From contig DXMW01000017.1 of assembly GCA_019414045.1 (NCBI GenBank), positions 41,017 through 105,016 on the forward strand: a stretch of DNA of 64,000 nucleotides, given 5' to 3'. Under the pieces are notes generated by a model that saw only the letters and a program-made list of their open reading frames with translations, made no database searches and was not told where the DNA came from. This DNA is from Collinsella sp. Its GTDB lineage: Bacteria; Actinomycetota; Coriobacteriia; Coriobacteriales; Coriobacteriaceae. Below, piece after piece: positions 51,672-61,218 of this stretch (position 1 is the first letter of the stretch; every line of letters starts with the position of its first letter). A program made the position numbers and the translations under genes.

Positions 51672-54314
51672 ATGTTAGATAGATTTACCGATCGAGCGCG
51701 CAAGGTCATGTCGATGGCCAAACAGGAGGCGCTCGATCTGCACTCAAATAAGGTGGGCACCGAGCACCTGCTGCTCGCACTCGCCAAGGAGGACGAGGGC
51801 ATCGCTGCCGAGGCGCTGCGCTCGCTTGATATCTCCTACGACGACATCATGGACACCCTCAAGGAGGTCCAGACCACGGTTCCCGAGCCCAGCGAGGAGA
51901 CCGAGGCTGCCAAGCTTGCCTTTACGCCGCTCGTCATTAGCGTGATGGAGCGCTCCTTCCGCGTGGCACGTGAGAACAACCAGACCTACGTGTCGACCGA
52001 GCACTTGCTGATTGGCATCGTCGAAGAGGGTAACGGCATGGCCATGGACATCCTCATGCGCCTGGGTGTGTCGTCCGCCTCCATCAAAAAGGCTATCGAG
52101 AAACTCACCGCCAAGGACCAGGACAAGAAACGTCCGCTCGCCGGTGCCGGCGCCGGCCGTCCCGGTGCGGGTCTGCCGTTCTTTAGCGGCTCGGATGGCT
52201 CTCAGCAAAAGGGGAGCGGCACCGACACGCTCAAGCAGTTTGCGACTAACCTCACGCAGAAGGCGCGCGACGGCGAGCTCGACCCTGTAATTGGTCGCGA
52301 AAAGGAAGTCCAGCGCATGATGGAGATCCTTTCGCGCCGCACCAAGAACAACCCGCTTATCCTGGGCGATCCCGGCGTGGGCAAGACGGCCATCGTCGAG
52401 GGCCTGGCGCAGCAGATCGCTGCCGGCAACGTGCCCGAGAACCTCATGAACCAGAACATCTGGACGCTCGACCTGCCGGGCCTCGTTGCGGGCGCCAAGT
52501 ATCGCGGTGAGTTTGAGGAGCGCCTCAAGAACGTGATCCAGGAGGCCACCGAGGCTGACGACGTCATCCTGTTTATTGACGAGATGCACACCATCATCGG
52601 TGCCGGTTCTGCCGAGGGCTCCATCGACGCGAGCTCCATGCTCAAGCCCGTGCTTGCACGCGGTGCCTTCCAGATTATTGGCGCCACCACGGCCGAGGAA
52701 TTCCGCAAGTACCTCACCAAAGACCCAGCCTTCGAGCGTCGCTTCCAGACTATCGATGTCGAGGAGCCGAGCGTCGAGGACACCGTCAAGATCCTGACCG
52801 CGCTTAAGCCGCGCTACGAGGAGCACCACCATGTGCGCTACACGCAGGGCGCTATCGAGGCTGCCGCGAACCTTTCCAACCGCTACATCCAGGATCGCTT
52901 CCTGCCCGATAAGGCCATCGACCTCATCGACGAGGCCGGTGCCCGCGCTCGCATCGCCGCGAATCGTGCGCCCGAGCCGGTGCGCGAGGCCGAGCATCGC
53001 ATAGAGGAGCTCAAGGCCGCCTCGCAGGAGGCCACCGAGAGCGACGACATGAACAAGGCCGCCGAGATCACCGAGCAGCAGAAGGCCGCCGAGATTGAGC
53101 TCGCCGAGGCCAAGGCCGCCTGGACCGCCGAGCTCGACGCCAGCCCGCTCACCATCGACGTGAGTCAGATTGCCGACATCGTGTCCGTGACCTCTGGCGT
53201 GCCGGTTTCCTCGCTCACCGAGAGCGAGAGCCGTCGCCTGCTGCAGACCGAAAGCGTGCTCAAGACCCGCATTATCGGCCAGGACGAGGCCGTCGAGGCC
53301 GTCGCCAAGGCCGTGCGCCGCAGCCGCTCGCCGCTCAAGGACCCGCGTCGTCCCGGTGGTAGCTTTATCTTCCTTGGTCCCACCGGCACAGGCAAGACCG
53401 AGCTCGCCAAGACGCTCGCCGAGTACCTCTTTGGCAGTAAGGACGCGCTCATCAGCTTCGACATGTCGGAGTTCGGCAGCGAGTTCGAGGTCTCCAAGCT
53501 TATCGGTAGCCCTCCGGGTTACGTGGGCCACGACGAGGGCGGTCAGCTTACCAAGGCCGTTCGTCGTCACCCGTACTCGGTCGTGCTGTTCGACGAGATC
53601 GAGAAGGCGCACCCCGACATCTTCAACATTTTGTTGCAGGTGCTGGAGGAGGGTCGCCTGACTGATAGCCAGGGCAAGACGGTCGACTTCCGCAATACCG
53701 TGATCATCATGACGTCCAACGTGGGCGCCCGTGAGATCGCGCAGGATGCGAGCGTTGGCTTTGGCACCACCGGCGAGCAGGGCCTCACCTCGAGTGAGAT
53801 CAAGGGCCGTGCGATGGGCGAGCTCAAGCGCCTGTTCCGCCCCGAGCTGCTCAACCGTATCGACGACATTGTGGTGTTCCAGAAGCTCTCGGGCGAGAAC
53901 CTGACCAAGATCGCGCACCTGCTGGTGGACGACCTGCGTCAGCGCCTGATTGCCAACGGCATGAACATCAAGCTCACCGATGCGGCCTATGACAAGATCG
54001 TGGCCGAGGGCACCGACCTCACCAACGGTGCGCGTCCGCTGCGCCGCGCCATTCAAAAGCTCATCGAGGACCCGCTGTCCGAGGAGCTTCTGGCCGGCGA
54101 GTGGGGCGAGGGCGATACCGTCCTGTGCGACGTGGCCGATGGCAAGTTTGTCTTTAGCCACGGCACGGGCGAGATCCCGGCACCGCGTCCGGCGGGCACA
54201 CTCGGTGGCGATACCGTCCCGGCGGCACCGCACACCGGCAACGCCTCGCCCGTGAGCGGCGGCGTGACCTCGGGCCCCGGCGGCATGATGCAAGCCGGTT
54301 CCGGCGCGCTGTAG
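51672..54314 (+). CDS. clpC: ATP-dependent Clp protease ATP-binding subunit ClpC
   Basis: 880 aa. Unfoldase for ClpP. Two Clp N repeats (residues about 5-145), AAA+ domain 1 with GDPGVGKT (about 233), a short middle helical domain, AAA+ domain 2 with GPTGTGKT (about 569) and FDEIEKAHPD. A Gly/Ser linker joins N-domain to D1, and an extra Gly/Pro/Ala tail of about 55 residues ends the protein. ATG 51672 follows TAAGGA. No CtsR boxes are seen upstream. Confidence 0.95.
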   Translation: MLDRFTDRARKVMSMAKQEALDLHSNKVGTEHLLLALAKEDEGIAAEALRSLDISYDDIMDTLKEVQTTVPEPSEETEAAKLAFTPLVISVMERSFRVARENNQTYVSTEHLLIGIVEEGNGMAMDILMRLGVSSASIKKAIEKLTAKDQDKKRPLAGAGAGRPGAGLPFFSGSDGSQQKGSGTDTLKQFATNLTQKARDGELDPVIGREKEVQRMMEILSRRTKNNPLILGDPGVGKTAIVEGLAQQIAAGNVPENLMNQNIWTLDLPGLVAGAKYRGEFEERLKNVIQEATEADDVILFIDEMHTIIGAGSAEGSIDASSMLKPVLARGAFQIIGATTAEEFRKYLTKDPAFERRFQTIDVEEPSVEDTVKILTALKPRYEEHHHVRYTQGAIEAAANLSNRYIQDRFLPDKAIDLIDEAGARARIAANRAPEPVREAEHRIEELKAASQEATESDDMNKAAEITEQQKAAEIELAEAKAAWTAELDASPLTIDVSQIADIVSVTSGVPVSSLTESESRRLLQTESVLKTRIIGQDEAVEAVAKAVRRSRSPLKDPRRPGGSFIFLGPTGTGKTELAKTLAEYLFGSKDALISFDMSEFGSEFEVSKLIGSPPGYVGHDEGGQLTKAVRRHPYSVVLFDEIEKAHPDIFNILLQVLEEGRLTDSQGKTVDFRNTVIIMTSNVGAREIAQDASVGFGTTGEQGLTSSEIKGRAMGELKRLFRPELLNRIDDIVVFQKLSGENLTKIAHLLVDDLRQRLIANGMNIKLTDAAYDKIVAEGTDLTNGARPLRRAIQKLIEDPLSEELLAGEWGEGDTVLCDVADGKFVFSHGTGEIPAPRPAGTLGGDTVPAAPHTGNASPVSGGVTSGPGGMMQAGSGAL

Positions 54315-54339
54315 GGCGTGGCGACAATTTGATACGCGC

Positions 54340-54373
54340 AATCGAGGCGCTCCGGAAAGGGCGCCTCGATTTG
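54340..54373 (+). terminator. Terminator after clpC
   Basis: AATCGAGGCGC (54340-54350) with GCGCCTCGATT (54361-54371), then TGTAG. Strong stem, short T tract. Confidence 0.75.
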
Positions 54374-54528
54374 TAGAGCTGCGGAAGTTGTGACCGTTGC
54401 GCTATACGGTCCACCGTTAGCCGATGATGCGAGGGCGCTCGGCGTTTTCGACTGGTTTATGCACGCAAAGTCTGGGAATATACAAGTCGCATGTCTTACT
54501 GTCTAACCAGTTGCGCCAAGGAGGCACC

Positions 54529-55986
54529 ATGGACTACAAGATTACCGGCTACGAGCCCGCCCAGCTGTTCCATTTCTTTGAGGAGGTCAGCGCGATCCCC
54601 CGTGGGTCTGGCAACGAGAAGGGCATCAGCGATTTCCTGGTCGCGTTTGCCAAGGAGCGCGGTCTCGATGTGTATCAGGACGAGGTCTACAACGTCATCA
54701 TTCGCAAGCCCGCATCTGCCGGCGCCGAGAATGCCCCGACCGTGATGCTGCAGGGCCACATCGACATGGTGTGCGACAAGCTGGGCTCCGTTGAGCACGA
54801 CTTTACGACTGATGGTATCGACCTGGTCGTCAAGGACGGCGTCCTCACCGCTAACGGTACCACTCTGGGCGCCGACAACGGTATTGCCGTCGCTCTGATG
54901 CTCACTGTTCTCGATGACGATTCGATCGTTCACCCCGCCCTCGAGTGCGTATTCACCACCGACGAGGAGACTGGCCTGGTCGGCGCCGAGACGCTCGACA
55001 AGTCCCAGATTAGCGCCCGCACCATGATTAACCTCGACTCCGAGGAAGAGGGCGTTGCCACCGTTAGCTGCGCCGGCGGCGTTGTCGTTACCTACACCTG
55101 CCCGATCGCGCGCGAGCACAAGACCGGTAGCACCCTCACGCTCGACATCTCCGGCCTGCTGGGCGGCCACTCCGGCAGCGATATCCACCTGGAGCGCGGC
55201 AACGGCAACCTCATCATGGCCCGCATCATCGACCGCCTGATGGTCGCCGGCGAGCCCGCCATCGTCAGCTTTAACGGCGGCACTAAGGACAACGCCATCA
55301 ACCGTGAGTGCAAGGCTGTTCTGGTTTACGCCGACCACGCTGCCGCCGAGGCAGCGGCCGAGATCGCAAAGGGCATCATCGCCGACGTCACTGCCGAGCT
55401 CGAGGTCTTCGACCCCGGCTTTACCTGCACCGTCGAGATTGCCGACGACGCCGAGGTCGAGGCCATGGACCAGAAGTCCGCGCTTGCCCTCATCCGCGCC
55501 CTGCGTCTTGCCCCTAACGGCGTGATTCGCCGCAACGTCGCCACCGACGGCTCCGTCGAGGTTTCCTCCAACATCGGCGTGGTTGCCACCTCTGACGACC
55601 AGGTCAAAATCATGCTGTCCCCGCGCTCCTCGATCACCTCGCTGCAGAACGAGTTCAAGGACCGCCTGCAGACGCTGGCCGATGTCCTGGGCTTCGACGC
55701 CAAGTTTGAGTTCGAGTATCCCGGCTGGAGCTATGCTGAGCATTCGCCGGTCCGCGACGTCTTTGTCGAGAGCCATCGCGAGCTCTTTGGCTCCGAGCTG
55801 CGCATCGAGTCCATCCACGCCGGCCTTGAGTGCGGCCTGTTTGCCGAGGCCCTGCACGGCCTGGACGCCATCGCCGTGGGCCCGACGCTCTCCGATGTCC
55901 ACACCCCGGACGAGAGCATGGAGCTCGCTTCTGCCGAGCGCTTCTACGAGCTGCTCATCGACGTCCTCAAGCGCCTCGCTGCGTAA
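54529..55986 (+). CDS. pepD: Aminoacyl-histidine dipeptidase (PepD-like, M20C)
   Basis: 485 aa, the usual length. Hydrolyses Xaa-His and other dipeptides. Metal-binding motifs QGHIDMVCDK near residue 80, TLGADNGIAVAL near 117, TTDEETGLVGA near 150 and HAGLECGLF near 430. ATG 54529 follows AAGGAGG; the 35 codons of open frame before it are not used. A terminator follows. Confidence 0.93.
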   Translation: MDYKITGYEPAQLFHFFEEVSAIPRGSGNEKGISDFLVAFAKERGLDVYQDEVYNVIIRKPASAGAENAPTVMLQGHIDMVCDKLGSVEHDFTTDGIDLVVKDGVLTANGTTLGADNGIAVALMLTVLDDDSIVHPALECVFTTDEETGLVGAETLDKSQISARTMINLDSEEEGVATVSCAGGVVVTYTCPIAREHKTGSTLTLDISGLLGGHSGSDIHLERGNGNLIMARIIDRLMVAGEPAIVSFNGGTKDNAINRECKAVLVYADHAAAEAAAEIAKGIIADVTAELEVFDPGFTCTVEIADDAEVEAMDQKSALALIRALRLAPNGVIRRNVATDGSVEVSSNIGVVATSDDQVKIMLSPRSSITSLQNEFKDRLQTLADVLGFDAKFEFEYPGWSYAEHSPVRDVFVESHRELFGSELRIESIHAGLECGLFAEALHGLDAIAVGPTLSDVHTPDESMELASAERFYELLIDVLKRLAA

Positions 55987-56041
55987 AGGTTGCGCTAGCA
56001 GCAGTCCGAGCCACGTGCTAGCGGATTGCAAATGACATTAT

Positions 56042-56087
56042 GAGAGGGGGCATCCGAGCTTTTGCGACGGGTGCCCCCTCTCTTTTG
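56042..56087 (+). terminator. Terminator after pepD
   Basis: GAGAGGGGGCA (56042-56052) with TGCCCCCTCTC (56072-56082), then TTTTGTTT. Confidence 0.9.
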
Positions 56088-56113
56088 TTTGATAATTGCG
56101 AAATTACGGCCAC

Positions 56114-57418
56114 CTAGTCCATTTCTGCCCTGATGAGGTCGAGGGTGCGCTGGCAGTTTTCGCGGACGGGGCCGAGCATATGCTCGCGCAGGTCCGCCAT
56201 GCCGGGCAGGTCGGCGTATTCGTCCATGACCTCTTCCATGCAAACGGGCACCTCGTAGGCGAGGTCCATCATGGTCGCAAAGCAAAACTTCTCGGATAGC
56301 CCGGCATCGGTGAGCGTCGCCTCCAGCGCGGGGTCTCCCATACCGTGGTATCGGCGGATAGCACCTGGACCGATGCGCCCCACACGATTTTCGCCGCCAA
56401 CGCTCATGGCAAGGCGCGCCCGGCGGCGCATGCGCTCGTATGCCAGCCCCGATGCGACATCGTACATTCGAGCCATCATGGCTGCGCCGTCGTTTCCAAG
56501 GAGCAGGGAATAGTTTTTCGCATGCGCATCCGGTGCGCCGATAATGGCGTTGAAGAACAGTATCTGCGTAAACAGATACAGGTTAAGTTGATGGTGGCTC
56601 GTATTTACGAGGAACTCTTGAATGTCGCGTGTGGTCGGGCCGCCGTCTGCCGTGTACTTTTGGGCGGGCATCACCCCAAGTGCCTGACAGAGGTCTTCTT
56701 GATGTAGGCGCCTGATCGTTCCGTCTTTGACTTTCACGCGGTCATAGCGCTCAACAATGAGGGCAGGTTCGTCCTCAAACATACGATATTCGACGTTTGC
56801 CGTTGCGATGCCGGCGCGCTGGGCGCTTTTCATGCAGACAAACTCATTGAGAGCCTCGAGTTTAAAACCGATAACGCCATTTTTGAAAATATGCGTCGTG
56901 GGCGAGGACCCCATGCATTCGCACCAGCGACCGTCCATGAGTGCGAGAGCGAACTTGCCCTGATTGCCTCCAAGTGACCAACTTTCATCTAGGCCCATCC
57001 ACGATGCATTGCGGTCATCTCTGATCGACTTGAGGCGGAGAGCAATTTCGTGGTCGTCTATGGGGCGGTATTCGCCGGGGCGATGCAGGACGGCGTCGAC
57101 ATCTTCTTCGGCACAAAATTGCACGCCGCCCGGACAGTCGAGTCCGATACGGCTGAGTAGTGCGATGGGATTGTTGGGCCTAACGTCGAATTCCGCGGCA
57201 ATCGCTTTTCGTTGGTCCTCGCTGTCGGGTAGAAGGCCAAACAGGTACGGATTCATGACCTGTTGTCCGTATGCGCGATTCGATACGGGTATGTTGGTCG
57301 ATAGGGCTGGCCCGTCATAGTCATGATCGTAGGTAAAGCTGATAAGACCGTTCTCATCTTGCGTGAGCGTTCCAGCAGGCACGCCGCAAATAATGGTCCG
57401 AAGTGATGTTCTGGCCAT
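56114..57418 (-). CDS. hipA: HipA-family toxin kinase
   Basis: 434 aa. Ser/Thr kinase toxin of the HipBA module; E. coli HipA phosphorylates glutamyl-tRNA synthetase. Visible: LFGLLPDSEDQRK in the N-domain, the Gly-rich loop SLGGNQGKFALAL near residue 150, the catalytic loop IIGAPDAHAKNYSLLL near 300 and the metal-binding Asp in MYDVASGL. All catalytic residues look intact. It follows hipB by 3 nt on the minus strand, in the usual antitoxin-first order. Confidence 0.92.
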   Translation of the reverse strand: MARTSLRTIICGVPAGTLTQDENGLISFTYDHDYDGPALSTNIPVSNRAYGQQVMNPYLFGLLPDSEDQRKAIAAEFDVRPNNPIALLSRIGLDCPGGVQFCAEEDVDAVLHRPGEYRPIDDHEIALRLKSIRDDRNASWMGLDESWSLGGNQGKFALALMDGRWCECMGSSPTTHIFKNGVIGFKLEALNEFVCMKSAQRAGIATANVEYRMFEDEPALIVERYDRVKVKDGTIRRLHQEDLCQALGVMPAQKYTADGGPTTRDIQEFLVNTSHHQLNLYLFTQILFFNAIIGAPDAHAKNYSLLLGNDGAAMMARMYDVASGLAYERMRRRARLAMSVGGENRVGRIGPGAIRRYHGMGDPALEATLTDAGLSEKFCFATMMDLAYEVPVCMEEVMDEYADLPGMADLREHMLGPVRENCQRTLDLIRAEMD

Positions 57419-57421
57419 TGG

Positions 57422-57889
57422 CTATTTCCCTTCGGGCTTGGTTTTGCTAGATGCGTTTGCGGCAATCGAGACTCCGAGATTGGACATGGCGAAATCGGCG
57501 AAGGCCCTGTCGTAGAGCTCGGACGTAAGGGGGGTATCTGCAAGAGCCGGAATGGTTGTGCTGCGACGGTTGCGATGATGAAGACGTTGAGCGTGATGGC
57601 GTCTGGAGGTGCTGCAAGGTTGATCAGCATGCGGGGCGTCGATTGGGTGCTCATTTTTCGTTTCGCTTATATCCCCTTGTGCTGCGAGCGCCAGTTCAAG
57701 AGCGTCGAAAATCGCCAGCAGCTTGTCGAGTCGAATGCCGGTGGCGTCTCCTAGCTCGAGCGATGCAAGCAGGCGCTCCGAAACACCGGCCTTTTTGGCG
57801 AGGGTGGCACGGGTGAGACCCTGAGTCTCGCGTGCCTGGCGCACGTAGATGCCAGCTTGGCGTGGTGTGGTGATGGGAAGGGTATCCAC
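57422..57889 (-). CDS. hipB: HipB-family antitoxin (XRE helix-turn-helix)
   Basis: 155 aa. The helix-turn-helix occupies residues about 10-70: VRQARETQGLTRATLAKKAGVSERLLASLELG. The remaining 85 residues (His/Arg and Ser rich) have no counterpart in the 88-aa E. coli HipB. It should bind the three operators upstream and neutralise HipA. AGGAGA is upstream of the ATG. Confidence 0.87.
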   Translation of the reverse strand: MDTLPITTPRQAGIYVRQARETQGLTRATLAKKAGVSERLLASLELGDATGIRLDKLLAIFDALELALAAQGDISETKNEHPIDAPHADQPCSTSRRHHAQRLHHRNRRSTTIPALADTPLTSELYDRAFADFAMSNLGVSIAANASSKTKPEGK

Positions 57890-57904
57890 GGCTATCTCCT
57901 AACG

Positions 57905-57975
57905 TGCAGGCTTTTGCATCCTAGTATGACATGCAAAAGTCTGCATGAAAAGGCCTCATGCAAAACTCTGCATGA
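57905..57975 (-). promoter_or_regulatory. Three HipB-type operator copies upstream of hipBA
   Basis: ATGCAAAAnnCTGCAT occurs three times: 57931-57948 and 57958-57975 as ATGCAAAA[GC]TCTGCATGA, and inverted at 57905-57919 as TGCAGGCTTTTGCAT. They cover the probable promoter region of hipBA. Confidence 0.75.
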
Positions 57976-57981
57976 GGCCTT
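57950..57981 (-). terminator. Terminator of mntP, overlapping a hip operator
   Basis: A perfect 13-bp stem AAGGCCTCATGCA/TGCATGAGGCCTT with 6-nt loop, followed on the minus strand by TTC. One operator copy lies inside it. Confidence 0.7.
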
Positions 57982-58009
57982 ATACGGACGTTTAGTTTTG
58001 AAGGGTGTT

Positions 58010-58588
58010 TTACAGCACTAAAATCCCTAGGTGCTCCAGCAAAATCTTGAGGCCGATGAGGATGAGCACAACGCCGCCCACGATGGTGGCGGGCTTTTCG
58101 TAGCGCGCGCCAAAGATGCGGCCAATCGCCACGCCGGCAACGGAGAAGATGAAGGTCGTGATGCCTATGAGCGACACGGCGGGAACGATGTCGACGGAAA
58201 GCGCGGCGAACGAGATACCCACGGCCAGGGCGTCAATCGAGGTGGCGATGGCGAGGATCAGGTACTCGCCCAGGTCAATCTTTTCGGCATCCTTGCCGTC
58301 GCCTTCATCCTCGTCTTCGGTAAAGGCCTCCCACAACATTTTGCCGCCGATAAAGGCGAGCAGGATAAAGGCGATCCAATGGTCGATGGGTCCGATGATG
58401 CCCATGAATTGACTGCCGAGCGCCCATCCGATTACGGGCATGCCGGCCTGAAAGCCGCCAAAGAACAAGCCGAGCACCACGGCAACTTTAAGGTTGATCT
58501 TCTTCATGCCAAGGCCCTTGCAGATGGATACGGCAAAAGCGTCCATAGAAAGGCCGATAGCGAGCAACACAAGCTCTGCGAGTCCCAT
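58010..58588 (-). CDS. mntP: Manganese efflux pump MntP
   Basis: 192 aa with six helices in two DUF204 repeats: MGLAELVLLAIGLSMDAFAVS at the start and LAIATSIDALAVGISFA near 115, both carrying the conserved Asp/Ser of MntP. Exports Mn2+. The start at 58588 has GGGAG upstream; a longer frame to 58741 runs through the riboswitch and is not used. The Mn2+ riboswitch directly upstream supports the substrate. Confidence 0.95.
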   Translation of the reverse strand: MGLAELVLLAIGLSMDAFAVSICKGLGMKKINLKVAVVLGLFFGGFQAGMPVIGWALGSQFMGIIGPIDHWIAFILLAFIGGKMLWEAFTEDEDEGDGKDAEKIDLGEYLILAIATSIDALAVGISFAALSVDIVPAVSLIGITTFIFSVAGVAIGRIFGARYEKPATIVGGVVLILIGLKILLEHLGILVL

Positions 58589-58641
58589 AGTCTGGCTCCC
58601 TCTCTGCGGGCGGGCCCGCGTGTACCTCTTGGGGGAGTAAC

Positions 58642-58785
58642 AAAAAAGACCCGTGGCGTACGCGTTGCGCGCACAGCCACGAGTCTCGTTCATTAAGGCA
58701 AGCCAGGCCGCATCGGCCAGTGTGTTGACTTGCCGCGCCACCGGAGGCGAACCCGATCACGCGACTACTCCCTCATTTATGCGAA
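58642..58785 (-). promoter_or_regulatory. yybP-ykoY manganese riboswitch upstream of mntP
   Basis: On the minus strand: ATGAGGGAGTAG, then GCGCGGCAAGTCAACACACTGG, GGCTTGCCTTAATGAACGAGAC (shown in parts), matching the conserved yybP-ykoY blocks. The GAGAC end forms the 5' arm of a terminator (58647-58657 with 58676-58686, then TTTTTTG). Mn2+ binding would free the leader, an ON switch. Confidence 0.92.
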
Positions 58786-58935
58786 TCCCGATGCTACCAC
58801 ATAAGCAGCTCATTTGGATTGGGGCTCTCAGCTGTGTTCGCTCATTCTGTAAGCATCGGATTTTGCGGGCGTCACAGGGGCAAACCGTGAGAAACTTATT
58901 GACGTTTATGGAGCGTATACGATGGGAGCGATGCC

Positions 58936-60003
58936 TTGGATAAGAACGAGCTGCAAAAACGTATGGAACAGGCTATTCGCCTGACTGCCCCCGGCCAGCC
59001 GATCCGCACCGCCCTCGACATGATCATTGCCGGTCACCTTGGCGCCCTTATCTGCGTCGGCGACACCGAAAACGTGCTCGCCGCCGGTAACGACGGCTTC
59101 CCGCTCAACATTTCGTTTACCTCGAACCGCCTGTTCGAGCTTTCCAAGATGGACGGCGCCATCGTTATCGATGGCGACCTCACCCAGATCCTGCGCGCCA
59201 ACTTCCACCTCAATCCCGATCCCTCGCTCGCCACGAGCGAGACGGGCATGCGTCACCGTACTGCCGCTCGCATGTCGGTGCTCACCGATGCCATCGTGAT
59301 CTCGGTTTCGGCTCGTCGTGCCGTCGTCAACGTGTACGTTCACGGCAAGAGCTACGAGATCCAGCCCGTCACCACCATCATGAGCTCGGTCAACCAGCTC
59401 GTCGCCACGCTCCAGACTACTCGTCAGTCGCTCGACCGCTCCCTGCTGCGCCTGACGGCCCTCGAGCTGGACGACTACGTTACGCTCGCCGACATTACCG
59501 GTATTTTCTCAAGCTTCGAGATCATGCAGCAAGCAAAGACCGAGCTTAAGGATTGCATCGTCAAGCTGGGCAACCAGGGCAAGCTCGTGCAGATGCAGCT
59601 CGAGCAGCTCGCCGGTTCCAGCATGGATACCGAGTACGACCTGATGATCCGCGACTACGCGAGCGATTCCTCCGAGGCTAATGCCGAGAAGATTCGTGCA
59701 GAGCTCGCTCGCATGACGCCTAAGGACCTGTCCGACCCGCAGCACGTGGCGGCAGTTCTGGGTTACGACGATCTGGACGAGGACTCCGTCATGACGCCGC
59801 TGGGCCTGCGTACGCTTTCCCGCGTGTCCGTCGTGCGTGACGGCGTGGCCGAGAAGATCGTCGACGAGTACGGCTCGCTGCAGGAGCTCATGGACGACAT
59901 TAGCGAGGATCCGGAGCGCCTGGGCGACTTTGGCGTCAACAACCCTGCCATTCTTGCGGACTCGCTGTACCGCATGAAGGGCACCAAACAGGGGAACGCA
60001 TAA
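58936..60003 (+). CDS. disA: DNA integrity scanning diadenylate cyclase DisA
   Basis: 355 aa. Makes c-di-AMP while scanning DNA. The diadenylate cyclase motifs are present: MDGAIVIDGD near residue 75 and the RHR site GMRHRTAARMS near 105. A C-terminal helix-hairpin-helix DNA-binding domain (about 285-355) follows. Start is TTG 58936, the only start matching the GGGAG spacing. Overlaps ispD by 1 nt; this pairing is common in Actinobacteria. Confidence 0.95.
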   Translation: MDKNELQKRMEQAIRLTAPGQPIRTALDMIIAGHLGALICVGDTENVLAAGNDGFPLNISFTSNRLFELSKMDGAIVIDGDLTQILRANFHLNPDPSLATSETGMRHRTAARMSVLTDAIVISVSARRAVVNVYVHGKSYEIQPVTTIMSSVNQLVATLQTTRQSLDRSLLRLTALELDDYVTLADITGIFSSFEIMQQAKTELKDCIVKLGNQGKLVQMQLEQLAGSSMDTEYDLMIRDYASDSSEANAEKIRAELARMTPKDLSDPQHVAAVLGYDDLDEDSVMTPLGLRTLSRVSVVRDGVAEKIVDEYGSLQELMDDISEDPERLGDFGVNNPAILADSLYRMKGTKQGNA

Positions 60004-60731
60004 TGGCGCCCGTATGCGCCGTGGTCGTTGCCGGTGGCAGCGGCCAGCGCTTTGGAAATCCCGGCGGCAAGCAGCTCGTTAACGTGGCGGGCCGTCCGCT
60101 CATGAGCTGGTCCATCCGCGCGTTCGATCGGAGCGACAAGGTCGGCCACATCGTGGTGGTGTGTCCTGCCGAGCGCCGTGCCGAGATGCGCCGCCTGGCC
60201 ATCGACCCGTTTGACTATGACACGCCCATCAGCTTTGCCGATGCCGGCGATACCCGTCAGGATTCCACTCGTGCCGGCGTGCATGCGGTTCCGGCGGGTT
60301 TCGAATATGTCGCCATCCACGATGGCGCTCGTCCGCTCATTACGACCGAGGCCATCGACCACGCTATCGACGTGCTCATGGGCGACCGCTCGCTCGACGG
60401 TGTCGTGTGCGGTCAGCCCGCGATCGACACGCTCAAGATTGTCGACGGCGATAATATCGTCGAGACGCCGCCGCGCGAGCTCTATTGGGCCGCGCAGACG
60501 CCGCAGATCTTTAGCGTCGACGCCATGAAGCGTGCTCACGCCGCTGCTATCGCCGAGGGTTTTATCGGTACCGACGATTCATCGCTGGTCGAGCGCATGG
60601 GCGGGCGCGTCCGCTGTGTCCAGAGCCCGCGCGATAACCTTAAGGTGACGGTGCCCGAGGACCTGCGTCCCGTAACCGCGATTCTACTCGGTCGCATGGC
60701 CGAGGGAGAGGACCTTCCCCATGTTCAGTAA
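60003..60731 (+). CDS. ispD: 2-C-methyl-D-erythritol 4-phosphate cytidylyltransferase
   Basis: 242 aa. Third step of the MEP isoprenoid route. CTP-binding loop VVAGGSGQRFGNPGGKQL at the N-terminus, VAIHDGARPL near residue 100, and TDDSSLVER. Starts on the last base of the disA stop (TAATG), so translation is coupled; it overlaps ispF by 11 nt. Confidence 0.95.
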   Translation: MAPVCAVVVAGGSGQRFGNPGGKQLVNVAGRPLMSWSIRAFDRSDKVGHIVVVCPAERRAEMRRLAIDPFDYDTPISFADAGDTRQDSTRAGVHAVPAGFEYVAIHDGARPLITTEAIDHAIDVLMGDRSLDGVVCGQPAIDTLKIVDGDNIVETPPRELYWAAQTPQIFSVDAMKRAHAAAIAEGFIGTDDSSLVERMGGRVRCVQSPRDNLKVTVPEDLRPVTAILLGRMAEGEDLPHVQ

Positions 60732-61215
60732 CCTGCGCATTGGCCACGGCTACGACGTCCACCGTTTGGTGGAGGGGCGTCGATGTATCATCGGCGGGGT
60801 CGACATTCCCTACGAGTGCGGCCTGCTGGGCCACTCGGATGCCGATGTGCTCGCGCACGCCTTGGCCGATGCCATTCTGGGTGCCTGCCGCGGGGGAGAC
60901 ATCGGCAAGCTATTCCCCGACACCGATCCCGCCTACGAGGGCGCCGATTCGATGGTACTGCTCGCTCGCGTGATGGACTATGCGCGCGAGCTGGGCTTTG
61001 AGTTTGTCGATGCCGATTGCACCATTGCCTGTCAGCAACCCAAGATCACCCCGCACCGCGATGCCATGCGCGCCAACCTTGCCCATGCCCTGGGCGTTGA
61101 CGTCGAAAATGTGGGCGTCGCCGCCACCACGACCGAAAAGCTCGGTTGGGAAGGCCAAGGCGAGGGAATCGGCGCCTGGGCCGTCTGCCTGCTACAGAAA
61201 ACCGTTAAGGAGTAA
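60721..61215 (+). CDS. ispF: 2-C-methyl-D-erythritol 2,4-cyclodiphosphate synthase
   Basis: 164 aa, full length. Zinc ligands in GHGYDVHRL (Asp and His), LGHSDADVLAHA and the C-terminal ATTTEKLG. Cyclises CDP-ME phosphate downstream of IspD and IspE. Overlaps ispD and is followed by cysS after 3 nt. Confidence 0.96.
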   Translation: MFSNLRIGHGYDVHRLVEGRRCIIGGVDIPYECGLLGHSDADVLAHALADAILGACRGGDIGKLFPDTDPAYEGADSMVLLARVMDYARELGFEFVDADCTIACQQPKITPHRDAMRANLAHALGVDVENVGVAATTTEKLGWEGQGEGIGAWAVCLLQKTVKE

Positions 61216-61218
61216 CGA

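Noticed and set aside
58589..58741. Longer MntP start
   Set aside because: The extension lies inside the Mn2+ riboswitch and its terminator.
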